A stretch of DNA of 64,000 bases from Pseudomonadota bacterium (GTDB lineage Bacteria; Pseudomonadota; Alphaproteobacteria; Rhizobiales; Hyphomicrobiaceae), in the NCBI GenBank assembly GCA_023423275.1, contig JAFAFW010000062.1, forward strand, positions 35,518 to 99,517, written 5' to 3'. Position 1 is the first letter of the stretch. Each line of letters begins with the position of its first letter. The notes below the pieces were generated by a model, which was given only the letters and a program-made list of their open reading frames with translations, was not told the DNA's origin and made no database searches. Positions 26,159-34,233 of this stretch are shown here, piece by piece. The position numbers and the translations under genes were made by a program.

Positions 26159-26339
26159 TGTCTATCGCGTGAACCTATTCCTTCACACGTGTTCATTTTC
26201 TTCATCATAATGCACACATATACCCGCATATGTTCACGCGATCAACATGACCACCCATACATGTTCATTTTTTACCGGTGATTGAACACATATTCCCTGT
26301 CATGTTCATCGCATCGACATATCGACGGCCATATGTTCA
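26118..26339. promoter_or_regulatory. Helically phased array of TGTTCA sites between fic and leuS
   Basis: Eight exact copies of TGTTCA (or its complement TGAACA) start at 26118(+), 26139(-), 26190(+), 26231(+), 26262(+), 26283(-), 26303(+) and 26334(+). Spacings are 21, 51, 41, 31, 21, 20 and 31 bp, all close to multiples of 10.3 bp, so the sites share one helix face. Near-matches TGAACC (26170) and TGCACA (26211) fill two of the gaps in phase. Most copies extend to ATGTTCAT. The first two overlap the start region of fic; the others lie 117 bp or more upstream of leuS. The most likely reading is a multi-site operator. Confidence 0.75.
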
Positions 26340-26455
26340 TTAAATCGCCTTCGATCGACATGTCGGGTGGTTTAGGGTTACCCGTGCTTGACCCGCGTTC
26401 ACCTTTCAGGCTCATATCGCCCGCGATTTCCGACACCCAAGAGCATTGAAGCCCC

Positions 26456-29050
26456 ATGGCCACTGAACGCTACAACGCGCCGGCACGAGAGAAGCATTGG
26501 CAGCACGTCTGGGAGAACCGCGAGGTCTTCAAGGCCTCGAACGCCGATACGCGCGCGAAATGCTACGTTCTAGAGATGTTCCCGTACCCGTCGGGGCGCA
26601 TCCATATGGGCCATGTCCGTAACTACACGATGGGTGACGTGTTTGCCCGCTACAAGCGCGCGAAGGGGTTCAACGTCCTGCATCCGATGGGCTGGGACGC
26701 GTTCGGCATGCCCGCCGAAAACGCCGCCATGGAACGCAAGACGCACCCGGCCAAATGGACCTACGCCAACATCGCCGCGATGAAGGCGCAGCTCAAGTCC
26801 ATGGGACTGTCGCTGGACTGGTCGCGCGAGTTCGCGACCTGCGATGTCGCCTATTACCACCGTCAGCAGATGCTGTTCCTGGACTTCTATAAGACGGGCC
26901 TGGCCTACCGCGGTGTCGGCAAGGTCAACTGGGATCCGGTCGATCAGACCGTGCTGGCCAACGAACAGGTCATCGACGGGCGCGGCTGGCGCTCGGGTGC
27001 GCTGGTCGAAACCCGCGAGATGCCTGTCTGGTACTTCAAGATCACCGAGTATGCCGACGAGCTGCTGTCGGCCCTGGCGACTCTGGAGCGTTGGCCAGAC
27101 AAAGTGCGCCTGATGCAGGCGAACTGGATCGGCCGTTCGGAAGGCTTGCAGATGCGCTACAAGCTGGCTGGGCAAGCACTGCCGGCCAGCTTCAACGAGC
27201 TGGAAGTCTTCACCACCCGCGCCGACACCATTTTCGGCGGCAGCTTCTGCGCGCTGTCACCCGGTCATCCCCTGACTCTGGAACTGGCGAAGACGAACCC
27301 GGAGCTGGCCGCATTCATCGAGGACTGCAGCCACCTCGGCACCTCGGAAGAGGATATCAACAAGGCCGAGAAGAAGGGCTTCGATACCGGCCTGACCGCG
27401 ACGCATCCGCTGATCCCGGATCGCCAGCTGCCGGTGTACGTCGCCAACTTCGTATTGATGGGCTACGGCACGGGCGCCATATTCGGTTGCCCGGCACACG
27501 ACCAGCGCGACTTCGAGTTCGCGACCAAATACGGCTTGCCGATCGTTCCGGTGGTCGTCCCGCAGAACCAGGACCCCAAAACCTTCAAGCTGTCCGGCGA
27601 GGCTTACGACGGACCCGGCCGCATCGCCAATTCCGGTTTCCTGGACGGCAAGACGATCGACGAGGCGAAGGCCGAAGTCGCAGGCCGAATGGAAGAGGCC
27701 GGCAAGGGCGAACGCAAGGTCATGTACCGGCTGCGCGACTGGGGCATTTCGCGCCAGCGCTACTGGGGCTGCCCGGTCCCGGTCATCCATTGCGAGGCTT
27801 GCGGCGTGGTGCCCGTCCCCACCGATCAGTTGCCGGTCAAACTGCCGGACGATGTCACCTTCGACGTACCGGGCAACCCGCTGGCGCGGCACCCGACCTG
27901 GAAGCATGTCGCTTGCCCATCGTGCGGCAAGCCCGCCGTCCGGGAAACCGACACCATGGACACGTTCGTTGACAGCTCCTGGTATTATGCGCGCTTCGCG
28001 TCACCGGACGCTGAGGAACCGGTCGACGCCGACGCGGCCAAGTACTGGCTGCCCGTCGACCAGTATATCGGCGGCGTCGAGCACGCGATCCTGCATCTGC
28101 TGTACTCGCGCTTCTTTGCCCGCGCCATGGTTGCCACTGGCGATCTCAACGTGAAGGAGCCGTTCGCGGGCCTGTTCACGCAGGGCATGGTCACGCACGA
28201 GACGTACAGCAAGAACGGCCAGTGGCTGCTGCCGACCGACGTACGCTTCGAGGGTGAAGGCGACAACCGGCGTGCGATCGAGATCAGCACCGGCGAGCCG
28301 GTCGAGATCGGCTCGATCGAGAAGATGTCGAAGTCGAAGAAAAACCTCGTCGATCCCGACGATATCATCAAATCTTACGGCGCGGACTGCGCGCGCTGGT
28401 TCATGCTGTCCGACAGTCCGCCGGAGCGCGATGTCATCTGGACGGAAGCCGGTGCGGCCGGTGCCAGCCGCTACATGCAGCGCGTCTGGCGGCTGATCGA
28501 CGAAGCCTTGCCTTTGGCGGCTCCTGCCGGAAGCGTGAAGCCAAACGCGTTCGGCAAGGACGCCGACACGTTGCGGCGCGCCGCCCACAAGACCGTCGCC
28601 AAGGTCGGACAGAACATCGAGAACCTGCGTTTCAACGTGGCAGTCGCGCAAATCTATGAATTCTCGAGTGCCTTCCAGACCGCACTGAACGGCAGCGGCG
28701 ACGGGCTTGCGTGGGCGATCCGGGAGGCGGCGGACCTGCTCGCCCAGATGATCGGCCCAATGATGCCGCATTTAGCCGAAGAATGCTGGGAGCGGCTTGG
28801 ATACAACACCCTGCTTGCGGATCAACCCTGGCCGACGCCGGAAGCGGCCCTTCTCGTTGACGATACGATCACCATTGCCGTACAGGTGAATGGTAAGCGG
28901 AGGGACGAGCTGACGATTGCCAGGGGTGCCAGTCAGGCGGAGATCGAGGCAGCAGCATTGAAGCTGGAGCCTGTGGTCAAAGCATTGGAGGGACGGACCG
29001 TGAAGAAGGTAATCGTCGTTCCGCAGAGGATCGTGAATGTGGTCGTCTAA
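26456..29050 (+). CDS. leuS: Leucyl-tRNA synthetase
   Basis: An 864-residue class I synthetase that charges tRNA-Leu. The HIGH-type motif PYPSGRIHMGHV is at 43-54, KMSKS in EKMSKSKKN near 622-630, the CP1 editing domain between ~220 and 410 (RADTIFGGSFCALSPGHPL, then GTGAIFGCPAHDQRD), and a zinc-finger-like insertion with CEACGVV and CPSCGKP (~445-505). Length and domain order are normal. It starts the operon leuS-lptE-holA: lptE overlaps its end by 14 bp. The promoter must lie in the interval that also holds the TGTTCA array. Confidence 0.97.
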   Translation: MATERYNAPAREKHWQHVWENREVFKASNADTRAKCYVLEMFPYPSGRIHMGHVRNYTMGDVFARYKRAKGFNVLHPMGWDAFGMPAENAAMERKTHPAKWTYANIAAMKAQLKSMGLSLDWSREFATCDVAYYHRQQMLFLDFYKTGLAYRGVGKVNWDPVDQTVLANEQVIDGRGWRSGALVETREMPVWYFKITEYADELLSALATLERWPDKVRLMQANWIGRSEGLQMRYKLAGQALPASFNELEVFTTRADTIFGGSFCALSPGHPLTLELAKTNPELAAFIEDCSHLGTSEEDINKAEKKGFDTGLTATHPLIPDRQLPVYVANFVLMGYGTGAIFGCPAHDQRDFEFATKYGLPIVPVVVPQNQDPKTFKLSGEAYDGPGRIANSGFLDGKTIDEAKAEVAGRMEEAGKGERKVMYRLRDWGISRQRYWGCPVPVIHCEACGVVPVPTDQLPVKLPDDVTFDVPGNPLARHPTWKHVACPSCGKPAVRETDTMDTFVDSSWYYARFASPDAEEPVDADAAKYWLPVDQYIGGVEHAILHLLYSRFFARAMVATGDLNVKEPFAGLFTQGMVTHETYSKNGQWLLPTDVRFEGEGDNRRAIEISTGEPVEIGSIEKMSKSKKNLVDPDDIIKSYGADCARWFMLSDSPPERDVIWTEAGAAGASRYMQRVWRLIDEALPLAAPAGSVKPNAFGKDADTLRRAAHKTVAKVGQNIENLRFNVAVAQIYEFSSAFQTALNGSGDGLAWAIREAADLLAQMIGPMMPHLAEECWERLGYNTLLADQPWPTPEAALLVDDTITIAVQVNGKRRDELTIARGASQAEIEAAALKLEPVVKALEGRTVKKVIVVPQRIVNVVV

Positions 29051-29603
29051 GGGGGAAGCAGCTTCGGCCTCAATCCGGCCTCGCAATCGTATTGCAGCGC
29101 GTTCGCTCGCGTTGGTGATGCTGATTGCGCCGGCGCTGGCCGCGTGCGAAGGCGCTTCCGCGTTCCGCCCGATGTACGGCTCCGCTGTCGGCGGTGCGAC
29201 GGCCGAAAAAATGGCCCAGGTCGAGTTCGGGGTGATCCCCGGACGGGTCGGCCAACGAATCCGCAACGACCTCATCTTCGATAGCACCGGAGGCGGTTAT
29301 GCCCTGCCGCCGGTTTATCGCTTCGACGTCACCATCCGCGAGCAGCTTGTCTCGACCCTGGTGAACCACAAGGGCGAGGCGCAGAGCCAAGTCTATAATC
29401 TCGAGGCCAAGTTCCAGGTCATTCGCTTGGCCGACAAGAAGGTCGTGCTGCAGGGCACCAGCTTCGGTCGCGCCGCCTTTGAGCGCTACACGTCGATCTT
29501 CTCGAACGTCCAGGCCAAGCAGGACGCCGAGAACCGCGCAGCGCGAACCGTCGCCACCGATCTCAAGAGCAGGCTCGCTGCCTATCTCGCCGGGGCCGCC
29601 TGA
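29037..29603 (+). CDS. lptE: LPS-assembly lipoprotein LptE
   Basis: A 188-residue outer-membrane lipoprotein. The N-terminus is basic, then a hydrophobic stretch and lipobox APALAAC with the lipidated Cys at 37. Downstream, FRPMYGSAVGG and the two-strand/two-helix pattern with VARVPRVYD-like LPPVYRFDVTIREQL matches the LptE family as found in alphaproteobacteria. LptE plugs the LptD barrel and helps place lipopolysaccharide in the outer leaflet. The start codon lies inside the leuS coding region, an arrangement typical of the order. Sequence conservation in the family is low, so the call relies also on synteny leuS-lptE-holA. Confidence 0.85.
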   Translation: MWSSKGEAASASIRPRNRIAARSLALVMLIAPALAACEGASAFRPMYGSAVGGATAEKMAQVEFGVIPGRVGQRIRNDLIFDSTGGGYALPPVYRFDVTIREQLVSTLVNHKGEAQSQVYNLEAKFQVIRLADKKVVLQGTSFGRAAFERYTSIFSNVQAKQDAENRAARTVATDLKSRLAAYLAGAA

Positions 29604-29666
29604 CGGGCGACCGTTGTGTGAAGCAGCTCTGGCGTATCACACGCACCAGCGGACACGCCACATCGT

Positions 29667-30695
29667 ATGACCGCGGTTAAGGCCCATCAGGCCGAGCAGT
29701 TTCTCAGGACGCTCGACGCCAAATACAAAGCCGTCCTCGTCTTTGGCACAGACGCTGGGCTCGTTGGTGAACGTGCACGCGCGGCGGCAAAACGACTGGC
29801 TCTTCCCGCTGGTGAAATCCTTCGCATCGAAGACGGGGATCTGGAAACCGATTCCGATCGCCTGCTCGTCGAGCTGCAGACACTGCCGATGTTCGGTGGA
29901 CCCAAGGTCATTCATACGCGCGCCAGCCGCCGGGTGAGCGCAAACCTGCTCAAGCCCGTGCTGGAGCGGCAGATGCTGGAAGCCTTCCTCGTCGTCGAGG
30001 CGGGCAATCTCACACCCAGCGACGCAATGCGGGGATTGTTCGAGAAGTCACCCGTCGGTGCCGCCATCGCGTGCTACGGCGATGAAGCGCGGGACCTCGA
30101 TAGCCTGGTGCGAGACACCTTGAAGGCGGCAGGCATCGGAATTTCCAGCACCGCGCATCAGGCTCTCGTCGGCAGGCTGGGCGCAGACCGGGCTCTCTCG
30201 CGCGGCGAGTTGGACAAACTTGTGTTGTATGCACGCGGAAAATCGGAAATCGACATCGATGACGTCGATGCCATCGTCGGTGACGCCTCGGAGCTCGCGA
30301 TCGATAAGGTCATCCAGGCCACGGCGTCGGGTAAGCCGGACGTGGCGCTTGAAGAATACGATCGCGTGATCGCGGCCGGTGAAAGCCCCCAGGCCGTCAT
30401 CTTGATCCTACAGCGCTATTTCCAGCGCCTGCATCGCCTGCGGACGGCCCTCGAAGCCGGACGTTCGCTCGATGACGCGTTGCGGCTGTTGCGGCCACCG
30501 GTCCATTTCAAGGCACGGCCTCTGATCGAGGCACAATGCCGGAGCTGGACGTCAGCCGCTCTTTTGGAGGCGCTTTCCCGTATCGGCCAGACAGCACAAG
30601 CGGCACGCCTGAACACGGCGCTCGAAGCTACGCTCGCCGCCCAGCTCGCGCTTGATCTGGCCGATCTGGCCAAGCGGCGACCCGCAGCGCGATAA
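29667..30695 (+). CDS. holA: DNA polymerase III subunit delta
   Basis: A 342-residue clamp-loader subunit. The N-terminal AAA-like domain starts at VLVFGTDAGLVGERARAAAKRL; the delta signature of the middle domain reads LSRGELDKLVLYARGKSEIDIDDVD; the C-terminal collar region contains FQRLHRLRTALEAG and the FKARPLIEAQCRSW segment. Delta opens the beta sliding clamp. It is the third gene of leuS-lptE-holA, 63 bp after lptE. In relatives it faces parB; here about 3.5 kb of other genes separate them. Confidence 0.92.
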   Translation: MTAVKAHQAEQFLRTLDAKYKAVLVFGTDAGLVGERARAAAKRLALPAGEILRIEDGDLETDSDRLLVELQTLPMFGGPKVIHTRASRRVSANLLKPVLERQMLEAFLVVEAGNLTPSDAMRGLFEKSPVGAAIACYGDEARDLDSLVRDTLKAAGIGISSTAHQALVGRLGADRALSRGELDKLVLYARGKSEIDIDDVDAIVGDASELAIDKVIQATASGKPDVALEEYDRVIAAGESPQAVILILQRYFQRLHRLRTALEAGRSLDDALRLLRPPVHFKARPLIEAQCRSWTSAALLEALSRIGQTAQAARLNTALEATLAAQLALDLADLAKRRPAAR

Positions 30696-30779
30696 CGTCG
30701 GCTTTCCCTTCGCCGCGCGCCGTTGTATCCGACCAGGGCGCACCCGTCATTCAATCCGGCAACTGCCCTGGAGAACCTC

Positions 30780-31778
30780 ATGACCGCTATCACCTACGAC
30801 GTCGTCGGTATCGGCAATGCGATCGTCGACATCATCGGGCGATGCGATGACGCATTCCTGTCCAAGCACGACGCGGTCAAAGGGCGTATGCAACTTGCGG
30901 AGGCCGAAACCGTCACCCGTCTCTATGACGCGATGGGGCCGGCTGTCGAAATTTCCGGAGGATCGGTCGCCAACACGATGGTCGGAATTGCATCTTTTGG
31001 CGGGCGCTCGGCATTCATCGGCCGGGTGGCGGATGACGAATTCGGTCGCATCTTCTCCCACGATATCCGCTCAGCCGGAGTCGCCTACACGACGCCCGCG
31101 GCCCAGCTCGATATTCCGACGGCGCGCTGTCTGGTGCTCGTCACGCCTGATGGCGAGCGCACCATGAACACCTTCCTCGGCGTCAGCCCCTATTTCGATG
31201 GCGGCGCTGTCGATGCCGAGATGATCCAGGCGGCCGGTATCGTCTATCTGGAGGGCTATCTGTTCGATCGCCCGGAGGCGAAGGCCGCGTTCCGCCAAGC
31301 AGCCGATATCGCAACCCGCGCCGGCCGGAAGGTTGCGCTCAGCCTGTCCGATGCGTTCTGCGTCGACCGTCATCGGGCGGAGTTCCTCGATCTCGTCCGT
31401 TCCAGCGTCGATATCCTGATCGCCAACGAGAGCGAGATCACGTCTCTTTATGAGGTGAACTCATTCGATGAAGCGGCGCAGCGCGCCTCGGCCGACACCG
31501 GCATCGCCGCTTTGACCCGCAGCGCCGCGGGTTCCGTGATCCTCGCGCGCGGCGAAGCGCCTATTACGGTTGCTGCCGCGCCGGTTTCCGAAGTGGTCGA
31601 CACCACCGGGGCAGGCGATCTCTACGCGGCAGGCTTCCTGTACGGATTGGCCAGCGGCCGCAGTCTGGATGTGTGTGGTCGCCTCGGCAGTCTGGCGGCT
31701 GCGGAAATTATCAGTCATCTGGGCGCTCGCCCGGAGCAAGCGCTGGCTGATCTCGCCCGCGCACGACAGCTCATCTGA
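30780..31778 (+). CDS. PfkB-family kinase, adenosine kinase-like
   Basis: A 332-residue ribokinase-fold kinase. The first PfkB signature region is GGSVANTMVGIASFGGRSAFIG with the following VADDEFG, and the second is VVDTTGAGDLYAAGFLYGLASG, with the catalytic Asp in GAGD near residue 280. The N-terminus YDVVGIGNAIVDII and the spacing resemble adenosine kinases of alphaproteobacteria, which phosphorylate adenosine to AMP; sugar kinases of the same fold cannot be excluded. The ATG at 30780 follows ggagaacctc. It lies 84 bp after holA on the same strand. Confidence 0.88.
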   Translation: MTAITYDVVGIGNAIVDIIGRCDDAFLSKHDAVKGRMQLAEAETVTRLYDAMGPAVEISGGSVANTMVGIASFGGRSAFIGRVADDEFGRIFSHDIRSAGVAYTTPAAQLDIPTARCLVLVTPDGERTMNTFLGVSPYFDGGAVDAEMIQAAGIVYLEGYLFDRPEAKAAFRQAADIATRAGRKVALSLSDAFCVDRHRAEFLDLVRSSVDILIANESEITSLYEVNSFDEAAQRASADTGIAALTRSAAGSVILARGEAPITVAAAPVSEVVDTTGAGDLYAAGFLYGLASGRSLDVCGRLGSLAAAEIISHLGARPEQALADLARARQLI

Positions 31779-31927
31779 GCTCTTCGTTCCGGCGCAGCGC
31801 CCGGCTTTTCACCTCACGCCGAGCGCATGTGCGCAACCAAGTTGTCGACGCGACCCAACCATGCAAGCCATTGCATGAGAACGATAATTTTTCCTTCCGG
31901 ACCCTGATTTGGCCGCTCCTGAAACTA

Positions 31928-31952
31928 GGAACTCAACCCTGGTCGCGACGTT
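31928..31952 (+). promoter_or_regulatory. EcfG-type (general stress response) promoter
   Basis: GGAAC (31928-31932), 16 bp, then CGTT (31949-31952): an exact match to the consensus of sigma-EcfG promoters in alphaproteobacteria. Predicted transcription start near 31959, 50 bp before the ATG at 32010, which has aaggag at 31997-32002. By chance about one match of this stringency is expected in 64 kb counting both strands, so position and spacing are what make this one credible. Confidence 0.55.
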
Positions 31953-32009
31953 CAGGCAGCGTTGGCCGAGCTGGTCGGTCACGAGATATTCGGTTGAAGG
32001 AGTGTCGCA

Positions 32010-32573
32010 ATGAGAGTTCGACGATCGTTGCTGTTCGCGTGCTGCACCGCTGCGGTCGGCACCTGGGCGATGAGCGCGCAGGCCCTGCCGAGCGCCTCGC
32101 GGCTCGCGACGGCCCCGGAAGCGCAGTCCGCCGTTGAGACGGTCGCGCGCAGGGGCGTCCGCGTTCGTGCATTTCGACCGGCACGCGTCAGCTTCGGCAG
32201 ACGCCATTACCGGTCGGCGCGGTTCTATCGTGGAGCTGCCTGGGTCGGTCCACGCCGCGCCTATCGCACACGCTGGTACCGCCCGCGGGCTGCCTATTGG
32301 GCGCCCCGCCGTTGGTATCGGCCGCGCGCCGTGTACTGGGGAGGACCGCGCTATTACCGGAGCACTGCCTACTGGGCGCCCCGCCGTTACTACCGCACAC
32401 GCTGGTGGGGACCGCGCGTCACCTATTGGGGACCGCGCCGGTTCTGGCGTCCTCGGGTCGCCTATTGGGGCCCACGTTACTATAGAGGCTATCGAGGCGC
32501 GTCCTTCTGGAGACCGTGGGGCCGCGTCTATCGGCCGTGGCGCGGTTACCGGAACTGGACCGGTTGGCGCTAA
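32010..32573 (+). CDS. Secreted Arg/Tyr/Trp-rich repeat protein of unknown function
   Basis: A 187-residue protein with a signal peptide (LLFACCTAAVGTWAMSAQA, cleavage about residue 25). From residue ~60 it is built from degenerate 12-17-residue units of the form YW-x-PRR-x-YR-x-R, for example AYWAPRRWYRPR and TYWGPRRFWRPR. It has almost no acidic residues and would be strongly positively charged. The repeats are also visible in the DNA. Such proteins are seen in Hyphomicrobiales but none is characterised; binding to anionic surface polymers or nucleic acid is only inference. A good ribosome-binding site and an EcfG-like promoter support this strand rather than the long antisense frame. Confidence 0.75.
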   Translation: MRVRRSLLFACCTAAVGTWAMSAQALPSASRLATAPEAQSAVETVARRGVRVRAFRPARVSFGRRHYRSARFYRGAAWVGPRRAYRTRWYRPRAAYWAPRRWYRPRAVYWGGPRYYRSTAYWAPRRYYRTRWWGPRVTYWGPRRFWRPRVAYWGPRYYRGYRGASFWRPWGRVYRPWRGYRNWTGWR

Positions 32574-32651
32574 CGGAGCGGGCGGGCGCATCAGTCGCTC
32601 CGCCTTTGTCTTGAGATGATCGCTTAAGAGTTGCCTATAGATCCAAACAGG

Positions 32652-32683
32652 CCGCCGCCCCATCATACGAGGGCGGCGGTTTG
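32652..32683. terminator. Bidirectional terminator between the repeat protein and coaA
   Basis: CCGCCGCCC (32652-32660) pairs perfectly with GGGCGGCGG (32671-32679) around a 10-nt loop, followed by tttgctttgg on the plus strand. It sits between convergent genes (32573 and 32692). A looser hairpin, CGGAGCG/CGCTCCG at 32574-32602, precedes it just past the stop codon. Confidence 0.65.
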
Positions 32684-32691
32684 CTTTGGCC

Positions 32692-33672
32692 TCAGAGCTT
32701 GCGCAGCGCGACGCTCTCGATCCGATGATCCGGCCTTTTACGAAGAATAAGGCTCGCACGGCGACGCGTCGGCAAGATGTTCTCTTCCAGGTTCTTCAAG
32801 TTGATCGTTCGCCAGATCTCAAGTCCGCGTGCTTCGGCCGCTTCCAACGACAGATGAGCATACCGGTGGAAGTAAGCGCCGGGATCGCGGAACGCCGTCG
32901 TCCGCAATTTCATGAAGCGCGCCACGTACCATTCTTCGATCACCCGCGGATCAGCGTCGATATAGATCGAGAAGTCGAAAAAATCCGATACGAATGGAAT
33001 GGCCTCACCGTCGCGAGGCAGCCGCGCTGGCTGCAATACATTCAAGCCTTCGACAATGAGGATGTCGGGATGCTGCACGATCTGGTTCTGACCCGGCAGG
33101 ATGTCATAATGAAAGTGTGAATAGACTGGCGCCTCGGCCTGATCTCGGCCTGATTTGACGTCGGCGAGAAAGTTCAAAAGCCGCGTCGTATCGAAGCTCT
33201 CCGGAAATCCCTTGCGGTTCATGATGCCGCGGGCTTCCAGTTCGCTATTTGGCAGCAAGAAGCCGTCGGTCGTCACAAGATCGACGCGGGGATGATCCGG
33301 CCAGCGCGCCAGCAACGCCTGTAGCACACGAGCCGTCGTGCTCTTGCCGACAGCAACCGAGCCCGCCACGCCGACAATAAAAGGCACCTTGCCGTCCTTG
33401 CGGCCAAGGAACAAAGACGTGGCGGCGTGCAGTTCCTGCGCAGCAGCGACATACAGATTGAGCAGACGGGAGAGCGGCAGATAAATCTGCTCGACCTCAT
33501 CCATCGACAGGTCATGCATCAGACCTGACAGTTGCTCCAAGTCCCGCTCGACCAGCGTCATGGGCGTATCTGCGCGCAGCCGCGCCCATTCGTCCCGGGT
33601 GAATGTGCGGTACGGCGAGAACTGGATCATCGACCGCGGCGGAGGATCCCGCTGCAACGGCAGAACGCTCAT
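32692..33672 (-). CDS. coaA: Pantothenate kinase, type I
   Basis: A 326-residue kinase catalysing the first step of coenzyme A synthesis. The P-loop GVAGSVAVGKST is at 101-112, followed by TTDGFLLPN, NRKGFPESFD and the HYDILPG region typical of the CoaA family; YNDFIVEGLN-like PDILIVEGLNVLQ is present. CoaE, the last enzyme of the same pathway, is encoded at 48.5 kb. The start at 33672 overlaps the hisE stop by 4 bp, giving translational coupling; a downstream ATG (residue 15, MIQFSPY) is an alternative start. Confidence 0.95.
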   Translation of the reverse strand: MSVLPLQRDPPPRSMIQFSPYRTFTRDEWARLRADTPMTLVERDLEQLSGLMHDLSMDEVEQIYLPLSRLLNLYVAAAQELHAATSLFLGRKDGKVPFIVGVAGSVAVGKSTTARVLQALLARWPDHPRVDLVTTDGFLLPNSELEARGIMNRKGFPESFDTTRLLNFLADVKSGRDQAEAPVYSHFHYDILPGQNQIVQHPDILIVEGLNVLQPARLPRDGEAIPFVSDFFDFSIYIDADPRVIEEWYVARFMKLRTTAFRDPGAYFHRYAHLSLEAAEARGLEIWRTINLKNLEENILPTRRRASLILRKRPDHRIESVALRKL

Positions 33673-34001
33673 GGCATCGTTTCTCCGCCACGGGAGGCCT
33701 TCTCAGCCAGGCCAGACAGGCCGGTCCTCCGATTCAACTCCGCAGTCACATCCGTCCAGGCCACGCCGCGCACCTCCAGAAGCACCATCAGATGATAGAT
33801 AAGATCTGCAGCCTCCGCCGTCAGCGCCGCCTCGTTCTGGCTGACGCCGGCGATCACCGTCTCAATGGCCTCCTCGCCCAGCTTCCGTGCACACCGCTCT
33901 GCGCCCGATTCCAGGAGCTGGCGCGTATACGACCGGTCTGCAGTTTCCGACCGGCGCTGACGGATCGTCTCAGCCAGCCGCGCGAGTACGTCGTCACTCA
34001 T
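33669..34001 (-). CDS. hisE: Phosphoribosyl-ATP pyrophosphatase
   Basis: A 110-residue all-alpha MazG-like protein for the second step of histidine synthesis. The signature GAERCARKLGEEAIETVIA holds the metal-binding Glu residues, followed by AADLIYHLMVLLEVRG. In most relatives hisE ends a hisB-H-A-F-E run and leads into coaA; here the hisE-coaA overlap is kept but no other his gene is upstream, only a 232-bp empty stretch and parB. The start is the ATG at 34001. Confidence 0.94.
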   Translation of the reverse strand: MSDDVLARLAETIRQRRSETADRSYTRQLLESGAERCARKLGEEAIETVIAGVSQNEAALTAEAADLIYHLMVLLEVRGVAWTDVTAELNRRTGLSGLAEKASRGGETMP

Positions 34002-34233
34002 GAAAAAAGCACTCCGATGAACGGACCTGATGCTGTTGTGCGGGCCGGACTTTCCGGAAAGGCCCCGGTCCCGTCAAGCCGGGGTTCCGAAGCAGGCCTA
34101 TCGCACTCATAGCAAAGATCGCGCCGGACCCGATCCGAAATGCGCCTGCCGATGCCGATAAATGCAATTGGCGCCCGCCACGTCGGGGGAGCGCCAATCA
34201 GTAAGCCTTCAGGCCGCGAACAGTATCTATCGA

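Noticed and set aside
31809..32759. 316-residue open frame on the minus strand, opposite the Arg/Tyr/Trp-rich gene
   Set aside because: It is antisense to a gene with a signal peptide, ribosome-binding site and promoter; its Pro/Ala/Arg composition is what the complement of the repeated codons gives, and it overlaps coaA's end.
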